Source: Serinus canaria | Taxonomy: Eukaryota > Chordata > Aves > Passeriformes > Fringillidae | Length of the DNA: 64,000 bases | Reading direction: 5' to 3' | NCBI RefSeq assembly: GCF_022539315.1 | Contig: NC_066315.1 | Coordinates: forward strand, 122,663,874-122,727,873 | Shown here: positions 50,140-62,104 of the stretch, in pieces | Position numbering within the stretch: the stretch's first letter is position 1 | Layout: the number at the start of each line of letters is the position of its first letter | Position numbers and translations under genes: made by a program | The notes under the pieces: generated by a model | Database searches by the model: none | The model's input: only the letters and a program-made list of their open reading frames with translations | Told to the model about the DNA's origin: nothing

Positions 50140-50561
50140 TGTGGTGGCTTGACCCTGGCTGGATGCCAGACACCCACCAGAGATACTCCTCTCTGTCACT
50201 CTCCTCCACAATGGGACAGGGGAGAGAAAACATCACCAAAGGTTCATTAATTGAGATAAAGGCAGGGAGAAATCCCTCCCCAATGCCCTCATGGGCAATA
50301 CTGACTTGAATTGTGAAAATCAATTGAAATTATAAACAATCAAAATCAGAGCAAGATAATGAAAAGTTAAATAAAATTATTTAAATACCTTCTCTCCCAC
50401 TCCTTCCTCCTTCTTGTGCCTTGTAGGAGGCAGAGGGAGATGGGGATGGGAGTGATGGTCTGCTCATCACACAGTTCCTCAGGGAGAGGAGTCCTTCCCC
50501 TGCTCCAGCAGCAGCTCCTGTATCCCCCTTGCTACCAACCTGGCCACACAAGCCTAATACA
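50140..50561 (-). mobile_element. ERVL-type solo LTR, shortened, minus strand
   Basis: Read on the minus strand, this LTR starts TGTATTAGGCTTGTGTGGCC (from 50561) and ends CAGCCAGGGTCAAGCCACCACA (to 50140). On the plus strand TGTGGTGGCTTGACCCTGGC, GGACAGGGGAGAGAAAA and ATTGAGATAAAGGCAGGGAG are typical blocks. The family as I know it is longer and has a central set of about 40-bp tandem modules. They are nearly absent here, so this copy has lost its centre. The flanks AAGAC and AACCC could be a decayed 5-bp target duplication (3 of 5 match). No internal retroviral sequence adjoins it. The open frame on the minus strand at 50081-50323 is incidental. Confidence 0.85.
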
Positions 50562-50686
50562 AACCCAAATATTCTTATTGGCTGCAGATGTTAAACCTTG
50601 CTGCTGCCTCCACTGCAAGGAGTAGGGTGTCAATAAATGAGACAGTGATTGTTGTTTAGTTAAGAAGTAGTCTATTATGTCCTCTG

Positions 50687-50706
50687 ATATATATATATAT
50701 ATATAT
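50687..50706. repeat. (AT)n microsatellite
   Basis: About ten uninterrupted AT units. Confidence 0.9.
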
Positions 50707-50780
50707 GTCTGAAACACTCTACCTTCTCACGAGTTAGTTATGCATGATAGGTTGGCATCCTTGGCACATAAAGAGTTGGA

Positions 50781-50820
50781 TGTTCTTTAAAAACAGTAGA
50801 GGACAGTGTTCTTTAAAAAC
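50781..50820. repeat. 14-bp direct repeat, 26-bp period
   Basis: TGTTCTTTAAAAAC occurs exactly at 50781-50794 and 50807-50820, separated by 12 unrelated bases. Confidence 0.8.
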
Positions 50821-52627
50821 CTCTTTACTTAGGCATGATACAGTTAGTGCATCAATCAGTAAACATTTCTTAGTGCAATCAAACTGAGAAAAGAGCTTAG
50901 TTTCGCTATTCATATTTTGGGATAGCACACAGCATAATTTTTTAGGATTTGCATTCATGGTCGTGTATATGACAAGTGATTTGCAGCTCTGAACCCTCAA
51001 TATGCACCTAAAAATAATCACCAGTCTTGTTATTGTTCCCTTGCATCTCAAGGATGTTTATTCATGGGCCTCTGGCTGTCTTCCCATCACTTTGGCCCTG
51101 CTCTCAAGTCACTAGATCTGAGTCTGTGTCTTCACCTCTATTTCCCACAGTCATTATAGAATAACCATTTGTATTGCCACCCATCATCACTGAGCTTTGA
51201 TCAAAACTAAAGTCACTGTCTAGAGCTGTCATTGATTTTATGCACTGGAGACAAAAAGCCATCACATTGCAACAGAAGAGCAGCTCTCTAGGACCCTGTT
51301 TCTGTGCCACGCTTCATGACTTAGGTATTTCAAACACATCTGGAGAACTTTGGCTCTTTGGCCCTCCAGTCCTCATCTGTGCTTTCACACTTTCAACATA
51401 CTTTCCATTAGCTTCGTGCCACAATCTCTTTTACAGTTTCTCACTTGTACTTCACTGCAGTCAAAAGCAGAAGTTGCTAATCCTCTCCTGGTCCTTGCTC
51501 TTACATCAAGGAGCAGAGCAAAGACAGTCATTGCATGTTAAAGTGCCATTAGTACTGGTGTGACGTTTTCCATTCCATTTATTTTAGAAATACAGACACC
51601 TGATGCAGCACTGGAACTGGTCACAGTAGAAGCACCTCAAATGCTGAGCTGCCAGGGGGACTGATGCACCCCTCCAATCATACATTTAGGTTCAAATCTC
51701 ATCTTTAACCTTTGTCTCTGTCAGAAGGAAAAAAAAGAAGAAGGACAAAATTCATTCATGCATTTCAATATGTAATTTTTTTTGGAAGATTTAACAGTGA
51801 AAAAATGAAGAGATCGTTTCAGAGACAAGTCTTATATCTGCTTAATCAATATTAGCATAGTGATTTCATATCTAAAGCACAATTATTTCCTCTCTTTTAA
51901 CCAGTAAATCAGATGGAAATTAATCTATTTACAACCAGTGTGCAAAATATTTCATCATTCTACAAAATTAATTACAAGTCCACATATCACAGCAAAGATA
52001 AATTAAATTGATTGAGAAACCAACCATGACACAAGAAGGCTGAGTAATGAGCACATGAGTATGCAGAATTAGGCATGCTTTGGTCTATAGTATCTTTATC
52101 AATAGTACCCTCAAAATATCGAGTTGAGATCCTGCTGGCAAGTGACACACATGTCTGGGTACCCAGTTTACCTGTGTATAGTAGTCCACAAAAATTTTCA
52201 GCAAAGTGTCTTTCACACAGACCTACAGTGCCCTTCAACTGCACAGCACAGCAACGAAGCTACTGGTAAAAGGAAATTTAATCCTGTATAACATTTATGA
52301 TTTACTGTATAGGAAGATTCTAACTGCAACTCTTCTCTGTCCCTGAGACCGTACATTCACTGTATACAACACAAAGATTCTAGAGAAAAATGTCCATCGT
52401 GTCCAGACAGGTGTAAATTGTGGCCTTGCAACTATTATCTGAATATAAGATTGAAATATAAAGACCCCATTGTGTTGTATTTCCCTTTGCTAAGAAGCCA
52501 TTTCTGAGTATCTAACTAAGACAAACTTTTCAAAACTTTGCCAGGAGCTATTTTCATGTATTTGATGACCAAACCCACTAGCCTAACATGTTGATGGTTA
52601 TGCTCTACAAATAAGCAATCCACTCCT

Positions 52628-52741
52628 GGCGTCCAAGGCCAGGCTGGATGGGGCTTCTGAGCAGCCTGGTCTGGTGGAAGATGGAACCTGCTGGAGCAGA
52701 CAATCTTCAGGTCCCTTCCAACTACAACCATTCTAAGGTTC
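52628..52741 (+). mobile_element. CR1 3'-end remnant, plus strand
   Basis: About 114 bp with the CR1 3' pattern in sense orientation: TGGCGTCCAAGGCCAGGCTG, GATGGGGCTTCTGAGCAGCC, TGGTCTGGTGGAAGATGGAA and finally CTTCAGGTCCCTTCCAACTA with ACCATTCTAAGGTTC. The octamer ATTCTAAG is a decayed ATTCTATG. The copy is 5'-truncated and has no coding part. Confidence 0.92.
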
Positions 52742-55195
52742 CATCTGTGTCTGGGGACACTTCCAGCACCAATTCAGTGGATCTTTTTGTATCAGTAGTC
52801 TCCATCTGCAAGAACATTTTTTCTGGTAGCCGCAGAAGTTACACAGGTATTGAGATACCTTAGACATTAAACTTTGCCAAGGATCAGCTTCAGAGGCAAA
52901 AGTAGTTCTCCTTAAATAATCTCAGAGTAAAAAGCCAAAGCCTTTAAAACTGGACCCCAGAAGAGATTACACAGATGGAATAAGTGCATAACTTTCTCTT
53001 TAAATCTGACGAAAACTGTAAGCAAATCCCATCACTTCTCAGTTTCACAGACAGGGAGATTCAGCCAATCCACCTGAAAATATCACAAGATGCTAAGAGT
53101 AGCTGGACAACTCTCACTGGTACCAAAAACCTGAGTTTCTAAAAGGCTTTTTCAGTGAACAAAAGGAGATTTGTCCTTTAGTCTGACCAAACCAATAAGA
53201 CTGACAACACCCCTACCAGCATAGACGTCACAACCCATTTTAGAGTGGACACTACAGGCAGATTCAGTATTCTCATTAAATACCCTATGTTTTGACCTGT
53301 CTTGTTTTGCTGAAGGTTCATGATGAAGAAATAGAATCTTTAGCACTACGAAACATTGGAGCAACACAGGTGGGTCAGAAAGTCACTGTCCGCTTCTATT
53401 CAAATTCATTCTCTTCCTTCAAGACTCTTAGTGGGAATGTCAGCCACATTGCCAGTTTCAAAGAACGTAATTCTATATTGTTCAACAAGTTGGCTTTTTC
53501 AGGAGACATCTTTCCATTTTTGTAATGGCCTTCAGCATTGTGTGAAGCCAAAATGGCAGATGGTCTCACAGTTATATTGTTGTTACATTCCCAAACTCAC
53601 GGAAACAGGGTTTTTTTAACCAAGATGTTTATATTCCTTTCTCATAATAGCTATCTCGAGCTAGCTTTGCCTTACTATTCACTTTTATTCCCCTTATTCT
53701 TACACTGCCAGAGTGAGAGTCTGAGTGTGGCTGTCATGAATGCCTTCATGACTCATATTTTTGCACCTGCACACAGGACAGCATGAAGTCGGTCCCACAT
53801 GGTGCATGGCAAAACCAAAATTTTGTCTCACTCAATTTCACATGCATTTGGAAAGACTGTTCTCATTAAAATACACTTCCTAGTTAAAATGTGTTTTCCT
53901 AGTTTAGGAAGTAAAAATGCCCTATTGTCACGTCCTAATTGTTCTAAAAATTTCTGTGATATAAATGTTGTTCTTGCAACAATTTGTCATGACATTTGGA
54001 ATGATTTTGTGTATCAGAAAACAGCTAGAGGTAAGAAGTAAAATATCTCTTACTTATTTATACCTTAAGCAAAGCAAAAACATTAAGAATGTATTATTTT
54101 TAAAAGAAGTAAAAATGATTGTATGCTTGAGACAAAAAAAAAAGGCACATCAGTTATCCCACCTTCTTGTACAGATCTTAGTGATTCTTCCAAATGCTGC
54201 TTTATTCAGGTTGTTTGTGCAGTGTGACAGGGACTCACTCCCTGCAGGGGCATTGGCAACCCTCAGCAGTCACCTGTTCTGTGTGAAGGGTGATGACAGC
54301 TAAATGTTGGTATCTGTGAAGGCTGGCAAGAGCTACAAAAGCCTAACCAGCAGGCAGTGTTGACTGACTTCCAAATTATACCACTCCCCAGGGACTGCAA
54401 AATACGGGAAGTGCTATGAGGAGGTGAATCCTTTCATTCAAGGTTCTCAAACCTACATTGCCTTCAGGTAGTTTTGCTCCAAGATCAAGGCAAAAATCAT
54501 CATTTATGGATTTAAAGTTAAATAGCCATTATATAAAATGCAAAAGTCATCAAAGAAGCTAGCACTGAAATTCCAGTCTGCTTTTAACCAGCCAAGTGTC
54601 CTAATTACAGCCAAAGAACCTGATTTATTCTGGAAACTCAGAAACAGTCCAGTGGTTTTATGAGGACCACCAAGAAATTTGGATGTAGGTGCTGAATTTA
54701 TGAACCATATTCTGATTATTTGAGGAAAATAAGAAATAATTTTAAAAAGGAAGAAAGCCAAGATCTACACAGTTAGTAAAAAGATTATTATTCTTAAAAT
54801 GGGTCTAGTGACCTACAGTATGTGTTTGTGTTGCTGTGTCAGTGCTAACTGTACTATTTTCATGCTCATACCACTTACAGACGCACAGTGTTATTATGTA
54901 TTGCCTGTTTTAATATGTTGCTCCATAGACTGACTCATTAGCTAATCTTATGTGCAGACAACCAGAAACATTCTTGAAAGAATGCTGGCTCTTTGATTTT
55001 TTTTTTCCTCCAAAGGAAAATTACAATTTTTCCACTCCACTGATCTAGTGTTTTAAATGTTAAATTATATCTAATGTTTCTCACAGGGACTGAGACCTTA
55101 GCTGGTTTGCACAGGCTCCTAAAGCCATTTCTGAGAGATGCTGACAGTAAAGCAGTGTCCTTGTCTCGGTTTCACCCTAAATGTTCACATTTAAA
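52742..55195. other. Gene-free stretch with best exon-like segment
   Basis: No complete gene is recognised. The exon-like segment at 53316-53369 is described separately. Several overlapping open frames lie at 53356-54303 on the plus strand. They change frame repeatedly and match no family, so they look incidental. Confidence 0.55.
53316..53369 (+). other. Candidate internal exon (54 nt), unidentified
   Basis: A 54-nt segment, exactly 18 codons in phase 0, lies between a pyrimidine-rich acceptor (CTGTCTTGTTTTGCTGAAG) and a good donor (CACAG followed by GTGGGTCAG). It reads VHDEEIESLALRNIGATQ, whose composition (acidic start, mixed helix-like core) is more protein-like than other open frames in the window. 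The frame stays open beyond both splice sites, from about 53292 to 53525, so openness alone is weak evidence. I cannot name the protein. If real, the window lies within a large intron-rich gene on the plus strand. A chance occurrence remains quite possible. Confidence 0.25.
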
Positions 55196-55435
55196 TGCAA
55201 GAGAATCCATCCTGCTGAACCCAGGCTCAGAGGTGGAAAGGGAGGAGGTGTTCCAAGCAGCAGAGCAGGAATTCTCCTGCAGCCCTTGGAGAAGACCATG
55301 GTGGAGCAGGTTGCTCCCCTGCAGCCCACAGAGGACCACGATGGAGCAGATATTCCCACTGCAGCCCATGGAGGACACCGTGGGCTCTTCAGCCTCTCGC
55401 ACTTCTCCCTGGCTTACAGCCACACAGGGAGAGCT
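55196..55435 (+). mobile_element. ERVL-type LTR fragment with tandem modules, plus strand
   Basis: This piece corresponds to the central part of the same LTR type as at 50140-50561, in opposite orientation. It holds GGGAGGAGGTGTTCCAAGCA, then three diverged modules starting CTGCAGCCC at 55277, 55319 and 55359 (spacings 42 and 40). The modules continue GAAGACCATGGTGGAGCAG, GAGGACCACGATGGAGCAG and GAGGACACCGTGGG. The LTR start and end are not seen, so it is a fragment. The overlapping frames 55074-55439 and 55181-55480 (plus) and 55172-55468 (minus) owe their openness to the GC-rich modules and are not genes. Confidence 0.8.
55277..55398 (+). repeat. Three tandem modules of about 41 bp inside LTR fragment
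   Basis: Each unit begins CTGCAGCCC and runs through a GGA...CACGRTGGAGCAG-type segment; the third unit diverges after CCGTGGGC. Unit starts are 55277, 55319 and 55359. Such modules are part of the LTR family and are known to me as variable in number between copies. Confidence 0.8.
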
Positions 55436-58400
55436 GTAAAACACCAAACTTCTGTTTCCACACACCACAATACATTTTGATTATATTTTTTTCCTGATTA
55501 TAGGATTCAATTCTTCCACATTCTGTTTTCTTTTTCACTGGTGGAAAAGATAAGAAATACAGGTATATTATGTTCTCACAGGCATTTTTACAGGAACAAG
55601 TGCCTGTATAATTTCTGTATTCATAAATTAGTAATAAGTACTCAGGCACACTTCAGACTGCTGAGCTTTCTAGCACTAGCAGTATGTTGCTCTTAAGCAC
55701 CAAAAATGATCATACAATTTACCAAAAAAATTCAATTTTAACTAAGCCATCTTTTTAGAACCAATTTTAACATTCACAAGTTTCTGGATCTCAGATGAAG
55801 CAGTCTGTAGGAATATGTGCAAAATTGAGACATTTGTCATGAAATTGCTATCAACTTTATCAATATAACCCTTCAGTAATCTATAGATCATCAAAAGGAT
55901 GTGATTAATCTGAGCAATATTTGCAGAATTTCAGATTTGAAGAGTCTTAAAATGGTTTCATCCTAGTTCAGGGTGGGTAGGAGAAAATTCCTGAAATTTC
56001 AGCATTTCCTGTAGGACAGGATTTCAGTGCTTTAGCCATGCTATTGACTTGACATTTCCCAGAAACTACAGCTGTATCATAGTATGGATTGAGACTAAAG
56101 GCCATAAGCATTTGAAAAGTACTCAGGAAGTGCCATTGCTCCTCTAGAATATATTTAAAATGTTTTTGTCAAAATTCAGTATTTCTACAAGCAGGTAAGT
56201 GACACTGTGTATTAGAGGCTGGAGAGAATGACAGTACGTGGGGTCTTCTATCTAAGAATGGTAACAACAGATTAATAACAAAACCATAGAACAAGCTTTA
56301 TGAGGTCCTTTGTGGTGCTGTGATTCGCATCAATGCAGTGACTTTTCCATTGTCCTGAGTCAATAATGCATTTCAGCACAGAGTTTGAATGTGAATTCCA
56401 TTCAAAATCAAGCAGAAGCCTTAACCATACAGGAATTCAAAATGCCTGAAATCAGGACAAACACACGTTGCTAGGACCTCAGCAGGAATGGCTGTGAATC
56501 CTGCCTCTGGGTAATGCCCCTGGAGCTGATCACTTAAACTCCCTGCTTCATGAAATATGGCACTGGAGGGTGGTCTGTCCTTCTAACAGAGACATTCAGG
56601 AAATTTGTGAAGATGGAAACTGATAGCACTTCCCAGCTACCTTTCCACTACAGCCCTCCAAGGATAAGGAGCTATGTGACTAGAGAATTGGGAGACAGTA
56701 TACCAAAGAAATTAATTTCAAGCTGATTACGCATGGCACCAGTTTCATGTCTTCACACCTTACCACCAGGAGACTGGGAGACACAACAGCAGATCTCAGT
56801 TCCTGCATCCATGGTTTCTGGTAACAGCTCCCAACATGCCATATTACAGCAGGAGCACTTCAGTCTCATTCTCTCTCTTTGTTTTTTAGTTTAAATATGA
56901 CTATAGAAGCACTTGAAGCTGACCTAAAAAGGTGGGGTTAATAAAATCATGCAGACATTGAATGTCAGAAGAATGGATTGAGGATTTGCATGCATCATAC
57001 TGGACCCACTGCATACATTTCCATAACAGTAAGTGATGAATAATAAAACCTTCAAGTTTTATGTTTTTATCATGTCATCATCTCTGATTTAATATTCTTT
57101 TTGGTGCATTTTTTTCTTCCTTCTTCACAGTGCTCCTTCCTTCATTATTTAGTTCAAACAATAAGCTTTTGCTCCACCTTTTATTTATACGTTTTTTCCC
57201 TTCCTGATGCAAAATAGAAATATGCATTAAGAAGCCATCCCAGAGATGATTAGAGTCATTCATATGTAAAGTAAAAGGAGGACTCTCTGGGGAGGACTGC
57301 TAAGCTCATATCACTATTTAAATATTGCTTGTTTTTGTCTTTTTTCCCACTATTTTGCATACCTCCTTCCTCCTCCCCTAAAACCAGAAAACCTCACACG
57401 TGCCAAAAATTTATGGTGCTATTTGGTCAAGGTCTTAGAAAGTTGTTCTCTTTAGGGAATGGTGGTAATTTCTGTTTTAGGTCTTACCAGGCAGATGGTC
57501 AGTCCTTGAGGCAACCTCATCCTGTAGTTGCTGAGTGCTTGCAGAAGAGCTGTTAAGTCTGATCCTTCCACTCTGAACCCAAAGACAATGTTCACCTTTC
57601 ATTTCAAAGCAAATAGAACCAAGATTTACACTGGAGATTATTATCTCTGTTTCACAAATTAAGATTGGTGTAATAAAGCCTCAGAATAAGACACTGCTTA
57701 CTACCTTGCTTTTAGACAAAATCTTGCATTTGCAAAGATACAAAATGGGAATTGAAGGGGACCTGAACTGCCGTTAGCTATCACCTGGGTGGAGAGGCAT
57801 CCAAATTTCCTTCAGAAAGATGTTTTATTTTTTCTTTTTGTGGAACCCAAGACATTTTTTAGTTAATGTCATCAAAATGACTGTGTGACTTGGCCACTGT
57901 CACCTTGCCTTAAGATTCTGAGTATAATGCAGGGATTCCCCAGGGTGCTTTGGGTGCTTATTTTTCTAAAAGAAAAATCCTCCTGTTTTCTGGCTGTCTC
58001 TGCCTAGGAAAGCCTATGTGTCAGTAATATTGAATTATTTAGTACCCAACCTTTATACCTGCTTATCTCTTAGCATAATTCAGACACTCTGTGCTCAGTT
58101 CCATCATTGCAGCTATTTCCAATACATTTCCTTTGGTATTTACCTACTGGAGCAGATCTGAGCAGATAAAGAGAAACATTCAAATATTTTGAGTTAGACC
58201 AAAACTGTTTAAATGCAGCCTTACTGGAAGATTTTCAGTGCCCTTTAGAAGCCACCTTAGCCTTTGCAAACTTATATTCTTATTTAATTCTCAATACATT
58301 TTGATACCAATGTTGTGACATGCTGAACAAGATGTATTAGCCAAATGTGACTAATATATTTTCATGAGTTTTAAGCCTGTAATTATGACAGCCTCCAACA

Positions 58401-59299
58401 AAGGCTAAGACAATTATGACAGATACCAAATATAAAAACAACTGTAGAATAAAGAAAGAGAAAACTAATACAGATTCTTATAAGTGACATTTGAATTATT
58501 TACACTTTAAGAACTTATTTAATGCATAATTTTACCTTCCCTGAGGTATTTTGATCAATCTTTCCAAAAGAAATAATATAGACTTTTTCTGTTTAAAAGA
58601 GCTAACGACTAAATCCCTTGCTGAAGTGTTCTGTTTTATTTACTTGATCAGCTTTATGTTTATTTAAAAACAAACAAAACACCTTAAAATGCTGTCAATC
58701 AGGGGTGACCTGGCAAGAAAATCACTATACAAGATCTATAGTCATTTGCACTCCTTTTTTTTTGGTCTTAGCTTAAATGAAAATATAAGCAGAAAAAGGA
58801 GAATAATATGCCAGAAGTTAACTTTTTGCCCTGACCAGAGTGAAAAATTCTGAGATTGGAATTTCAGCCCAGATGGCTTGGCCAAGAAACATATGTCAAT
58901 ATTGTGAACTGAACTGTACATGATTTGACATCTTGACATTTAACAGACTTAGAAAAAATTATTACAAGAGACATGGATACTTTAAGGATGAGCCTCACTA
59001 ATACCACTAAACCTATTTTCTGCTACTGTTCTCCTGGGTTATGTGGCAGTGTGGAGGGCAGCTCAGGCTGCATGCAAAACAGCAAATTCAACAGCACTGC
59101 ACCCTCTCTGGCACACTTTGCCCAGCCTTGGGCATTTCCCAACCAGATAAGAAGGAGTCTAAAGTAAAGGCTCAAGGAATGCATTCAGTGTGGACATCAG
59201 GTGATGTTTCCCCAGGCAGACCTTGCGCCCTCTGGACCACAGTCCTGGCTGGTGGGGGCATGCTAGCAAAGCACATCAGGAGAAACAAAGAGCCTGGAG

Positions 59300-59540
59300 T
59301 CCCTCAGGTGCTTCACCTACGCGTCTGAGCCATCTCGCAATCGGATTTCAAAGCACTAAATATTCATCACAATGAACTCAATCAATCAGTGGTGTACAGG
59401 AGTGCAATTGCAAAACGTTCTACAGGCAATTTCTGAAAGCAATTTTTATTGCAGTTTCCATTACAACTGCAAATAGAAACTTGTTCTTAATCTTTTCATA
59501 GCAGTCTCCCACTTGAGCTGTTATCATGAAGTATGTTTTC
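59300..59540. promoter_or_regulatory. Candidate enhancer with retained CpGs and PBX/HOX-type site
   Basis: Within 100 bp this block keeps five CpGs (two in ACGCGT at 59319-59324, then at 59336, 59342 and 59416) in a window that is otherwise strongly CpG-poor. It holds CAATCAATCA (59379-59388), the complement of a PBX/HOX-type TGATTGAT site, a TAAATATTCATC motif, and several TTGCAAAA/ATTGCAG words of C/EBP or POU type. Retained CpGs can mean purifying selection or an unmethylated state. There is no open frame of note. Function is inferred. Confidence 0.35.
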
Positions 59541-59755
59541 TGTCTTGAAGTAGTGAGGACAGCATAGCACAGATGGGATGAGCCATATAAAATTATTTAG
59601 GAATTGGATCCTATTTCCAAACAGTTGCCATGTTAAAAATTAGCAGAAAAGGTGTAACAAGATTATTTTACAAAGAGGATGCAGAGGAAGATGAATTACT
59701 TCTAATGAGATTTACCTACGTTTTTTTTCCCCTAAAGTTGAGACTTAAAACCACC

Positions 59756-59770
59756 AAAAAAAAAAAAAAA
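59756..59770. repeat. Poly-A run
   Basis: An A-run of about 15 bases after ACCACC. No retroposed body is seen. Confidence 0.8.
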
Positions 59771-59989
59771 TCCATAATTTTTAATTACAGAGAAGACTTA
59801 TTTTTTCATAAGGTTCTGTAGAACTTCAGGAGACACCAAAGGGCGATATCCAAAGATTTCTCTATACAAGACTCCATCAAACTTCAGTTGAAAACACACT
59901 GTTATCTATCTAATGACCAAACTGATGATTGTTCTGCTCTCTGAAACATAATTTTTGAAGGAATTCCTAAGAAAATGTCCTTTAGCTTT

Positions 59990-60280
59990 CTAATGTCACT
60001 CATGAAGGCTGCTAGTTTAGGCTACAGATGGCAACATAATTAGTTGATTAGGCAGAGTAATTCTGGAGCATTCACTGATGTGATGCCTGTGATCTAAATA
60101 ATGAAACATTTTGCCCCTCCAAATGAGAATGCTTTTCAAGCACATGCAAAAATTAAAAAACATGTGGTTCTGCTGTGGCAGTGTTCCAGAGATGCACCAG
60201 TGCTTACAAGATGCACCTTGTACCTTGCACTGGCATGAAATTAGAGTTCAAATGATGATTCAGTACAAATTCTTCTGAAT
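59990..60280. promoter_or_regulatory. Candidate conserved noncoding element
   Basis: A homopolymer-poor block with ACATAATTAGTTGATTAGGC (about 60033-60052), a pair of homeodomain-type sites, then TGATGTGATG and CACATGCAAAAATTA. The alternation of such motifs is enhancer-like. There is no direct evidence. Confidence 0.22.
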
Positions 60281-62098
60281 CAGAAGTCAGTCTGCAGAAA
60301 AGGTATAGATATGCCTTACTGAGCAAAAGATAATAGCTTATAATACTGTATTTTTGCAAAGTGTCACCATCCTCAGTGGAAACACATAAACCATAAAAAT
60401 GTCATTGTAACTGGCAGGAAAAGAAATATCTCTTTGATTTAATTTATTCAATAATTTTGTAATTTTTGGTAGTAAAATTAAAGCAGCTGCACATTTCCCC
60501 TCTCTCCTTTTGAATAGGGAATTGCTTCCCTGGAAATGCTAAGACAGAATTTTCTAGAAATGCCAATTCCATCTGACAGATTCATTGGAAAAATTCAAAT
60601 TGGATATGATAAAGAAGACTATTTTTTGTATCTGTTTTCTCTTTCTCCATCAGTGATAGTGAATAAATAAACTGAGTAAAGTCTCTCAGCCCACCAGCAG
60701 TAACAAGAGTTATTGATTCTAAAATAAAAAAATTAAACTTTCTAAAATTAAAGATTTTCACTCCAGATAAAGTCTTTCCTTTGTTATTAACAGTTCTGGA
60801 GAAATGCACTCAAGATTTTCTGGTAATCCATTGTTCCTATTTACTGATACATGGAAATTACTACAGATTTCTCCTCTGGGTTGTTCATTTACTTCTACTG
60901 TTAATGTGAAAAAAGTGCCCACCTACATATCAGTCCTCATGGTAAATAGTCAGTGTTCAATCAACAGACCCTAACTAATATTCACAACATTTCTCTGAGG
61001 TTTTGTTTATTTCATCTTATCATCAAAAATTAATCCAAGATAGAAAAAAGAGAATGAATGGACCGAGATTTCAACACATTTATTAGTAAAGCTTCAGTTG
61101 TAAGCTGCACCTTCCTGACACTCATCATACATATTTCTTCCAAGAGAGGGCCAAGAGCTATTACCTCCCTTCTTGTCAAATGTCCCATGAAAAATCAAGG
61201 GTGACCTATAAAATCAGAAATTTTCGAAGTAAGCATTTTTCCTTGTTTTCCTGACTAGCTATGAAAGATTAACTGCACTCATTGCTACACAAGTAAACAT
61301 AAAGACTACTCCCAAAGTCCTTCTACAGAGACATTTTTTACTAAAATACATGGATATGAATCAGGGAGGGAAATTAATTTTATGTCAGCAAGAAGCTTCC
61401 TGACCTCCTACTATCTGGCAGCACCACATGTTCCCATTCTGCAAAATGATTCAACACCCCCCTGGAAGCACAAGAACAGCCTTCCCCTGCAAAGGGAAAT
61501 TCAGAAGGCAGAAGAACCTGGGTTGTTCTATCCAGGAGCAACAGTAAGAGAAAGCCTGAAGACAGATGGAATCTGAACCTGTAAAAAGATAAGCCATATG
61601 AAATTATACTGTTATTGACATCAAATGGGGAGAAAAAAGAATACAGAAAATCAGAAGTATTGATAAGCCCTTGAAAAGGTTTCTCAAGAAGCTTGAAAGC
61701 AATCCTGAAAGCCATTTGCATAGATTGCCCAGGGGAAATGTTCAAAAATACATGTAAAATAATGAAAAATACTAAGAACATGAGCAGAATAAAGAAAATG
61801 TTTAATAAACAGGAAAGTGCAGCAGAAACCAAGCTAAAACCAGCCAGCTCACATGAAGAGAACTCAGCTTTTACTCAATGCCTGCCTTACCATTTTGCAT
61901 GCATTTTATTTGGTATTTATGGGCTTATTGCTATAAAACCCCATGTAACAATATGTATCTACATTGCAGTTTGTGACTACAGCTAAAGATCCCTCACCAC
62001 AATGGTCTCAGAAGTGAGAGGAGACGTCCACTGAGTGTAAGAGGGCCTGGGAATCATTTACACTGAAAATATGAATATGTTGTCAGTGGAGAGGAGTG

Positions 62099-62104
62099 CT
62101 TGGT
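62099..62104. repeat. Target-site duplication, left copy
   Basis: CTTGGT, identical to the copy at 62488-62493 on the other side of the solo LTR. Confidence 0.93.

Larger units (their letters stand above)
50562..52627. other. Gene-free stretch
   Basis: No gene is recognised. It contains the AT microsatellite at 50687-50706 and a 14-bp direct repeat (50781-50820). Open frames such as 51240-51563 (plus) match nothing known. Confidence 0.65.
55436..62104. other. Gene-free stretch with enhancer-like blocks
   Basis: No gene is recognised. The blocks 59300-59540 and 59990-60280 look like possible conserved noncoding DNA. An A-run lies at about 59756-59770. The frame 61380-61832 (minus, about 150 codons) is rich in Phe and Leu because of T-rich sequence and is not a recognised membrane protein. 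Confidence 0.6.

Noticed and set aside
55074..55480. Overlapping 98-121-codon frames on both strands
   Set aside because: They arise from the GC-rich tandem modules of an LTR fragment; openness in several frames at once points to composition and not coding.
56157..56203. Possible 47-nt exon ending at CAGGTAAGTG with pyrimidine-rich acceptor
   Set aside because: Splice-like ends are good, but more than one frame is open and neither peptide looks conserved; too short to support from sequence alone.
61380..61832. Hydrophobic 150-codon frame that looks like a membrane protein
   Set aside because: The Phe/Leu richness follows from T-rich sequence; there is no family motif and no start context.
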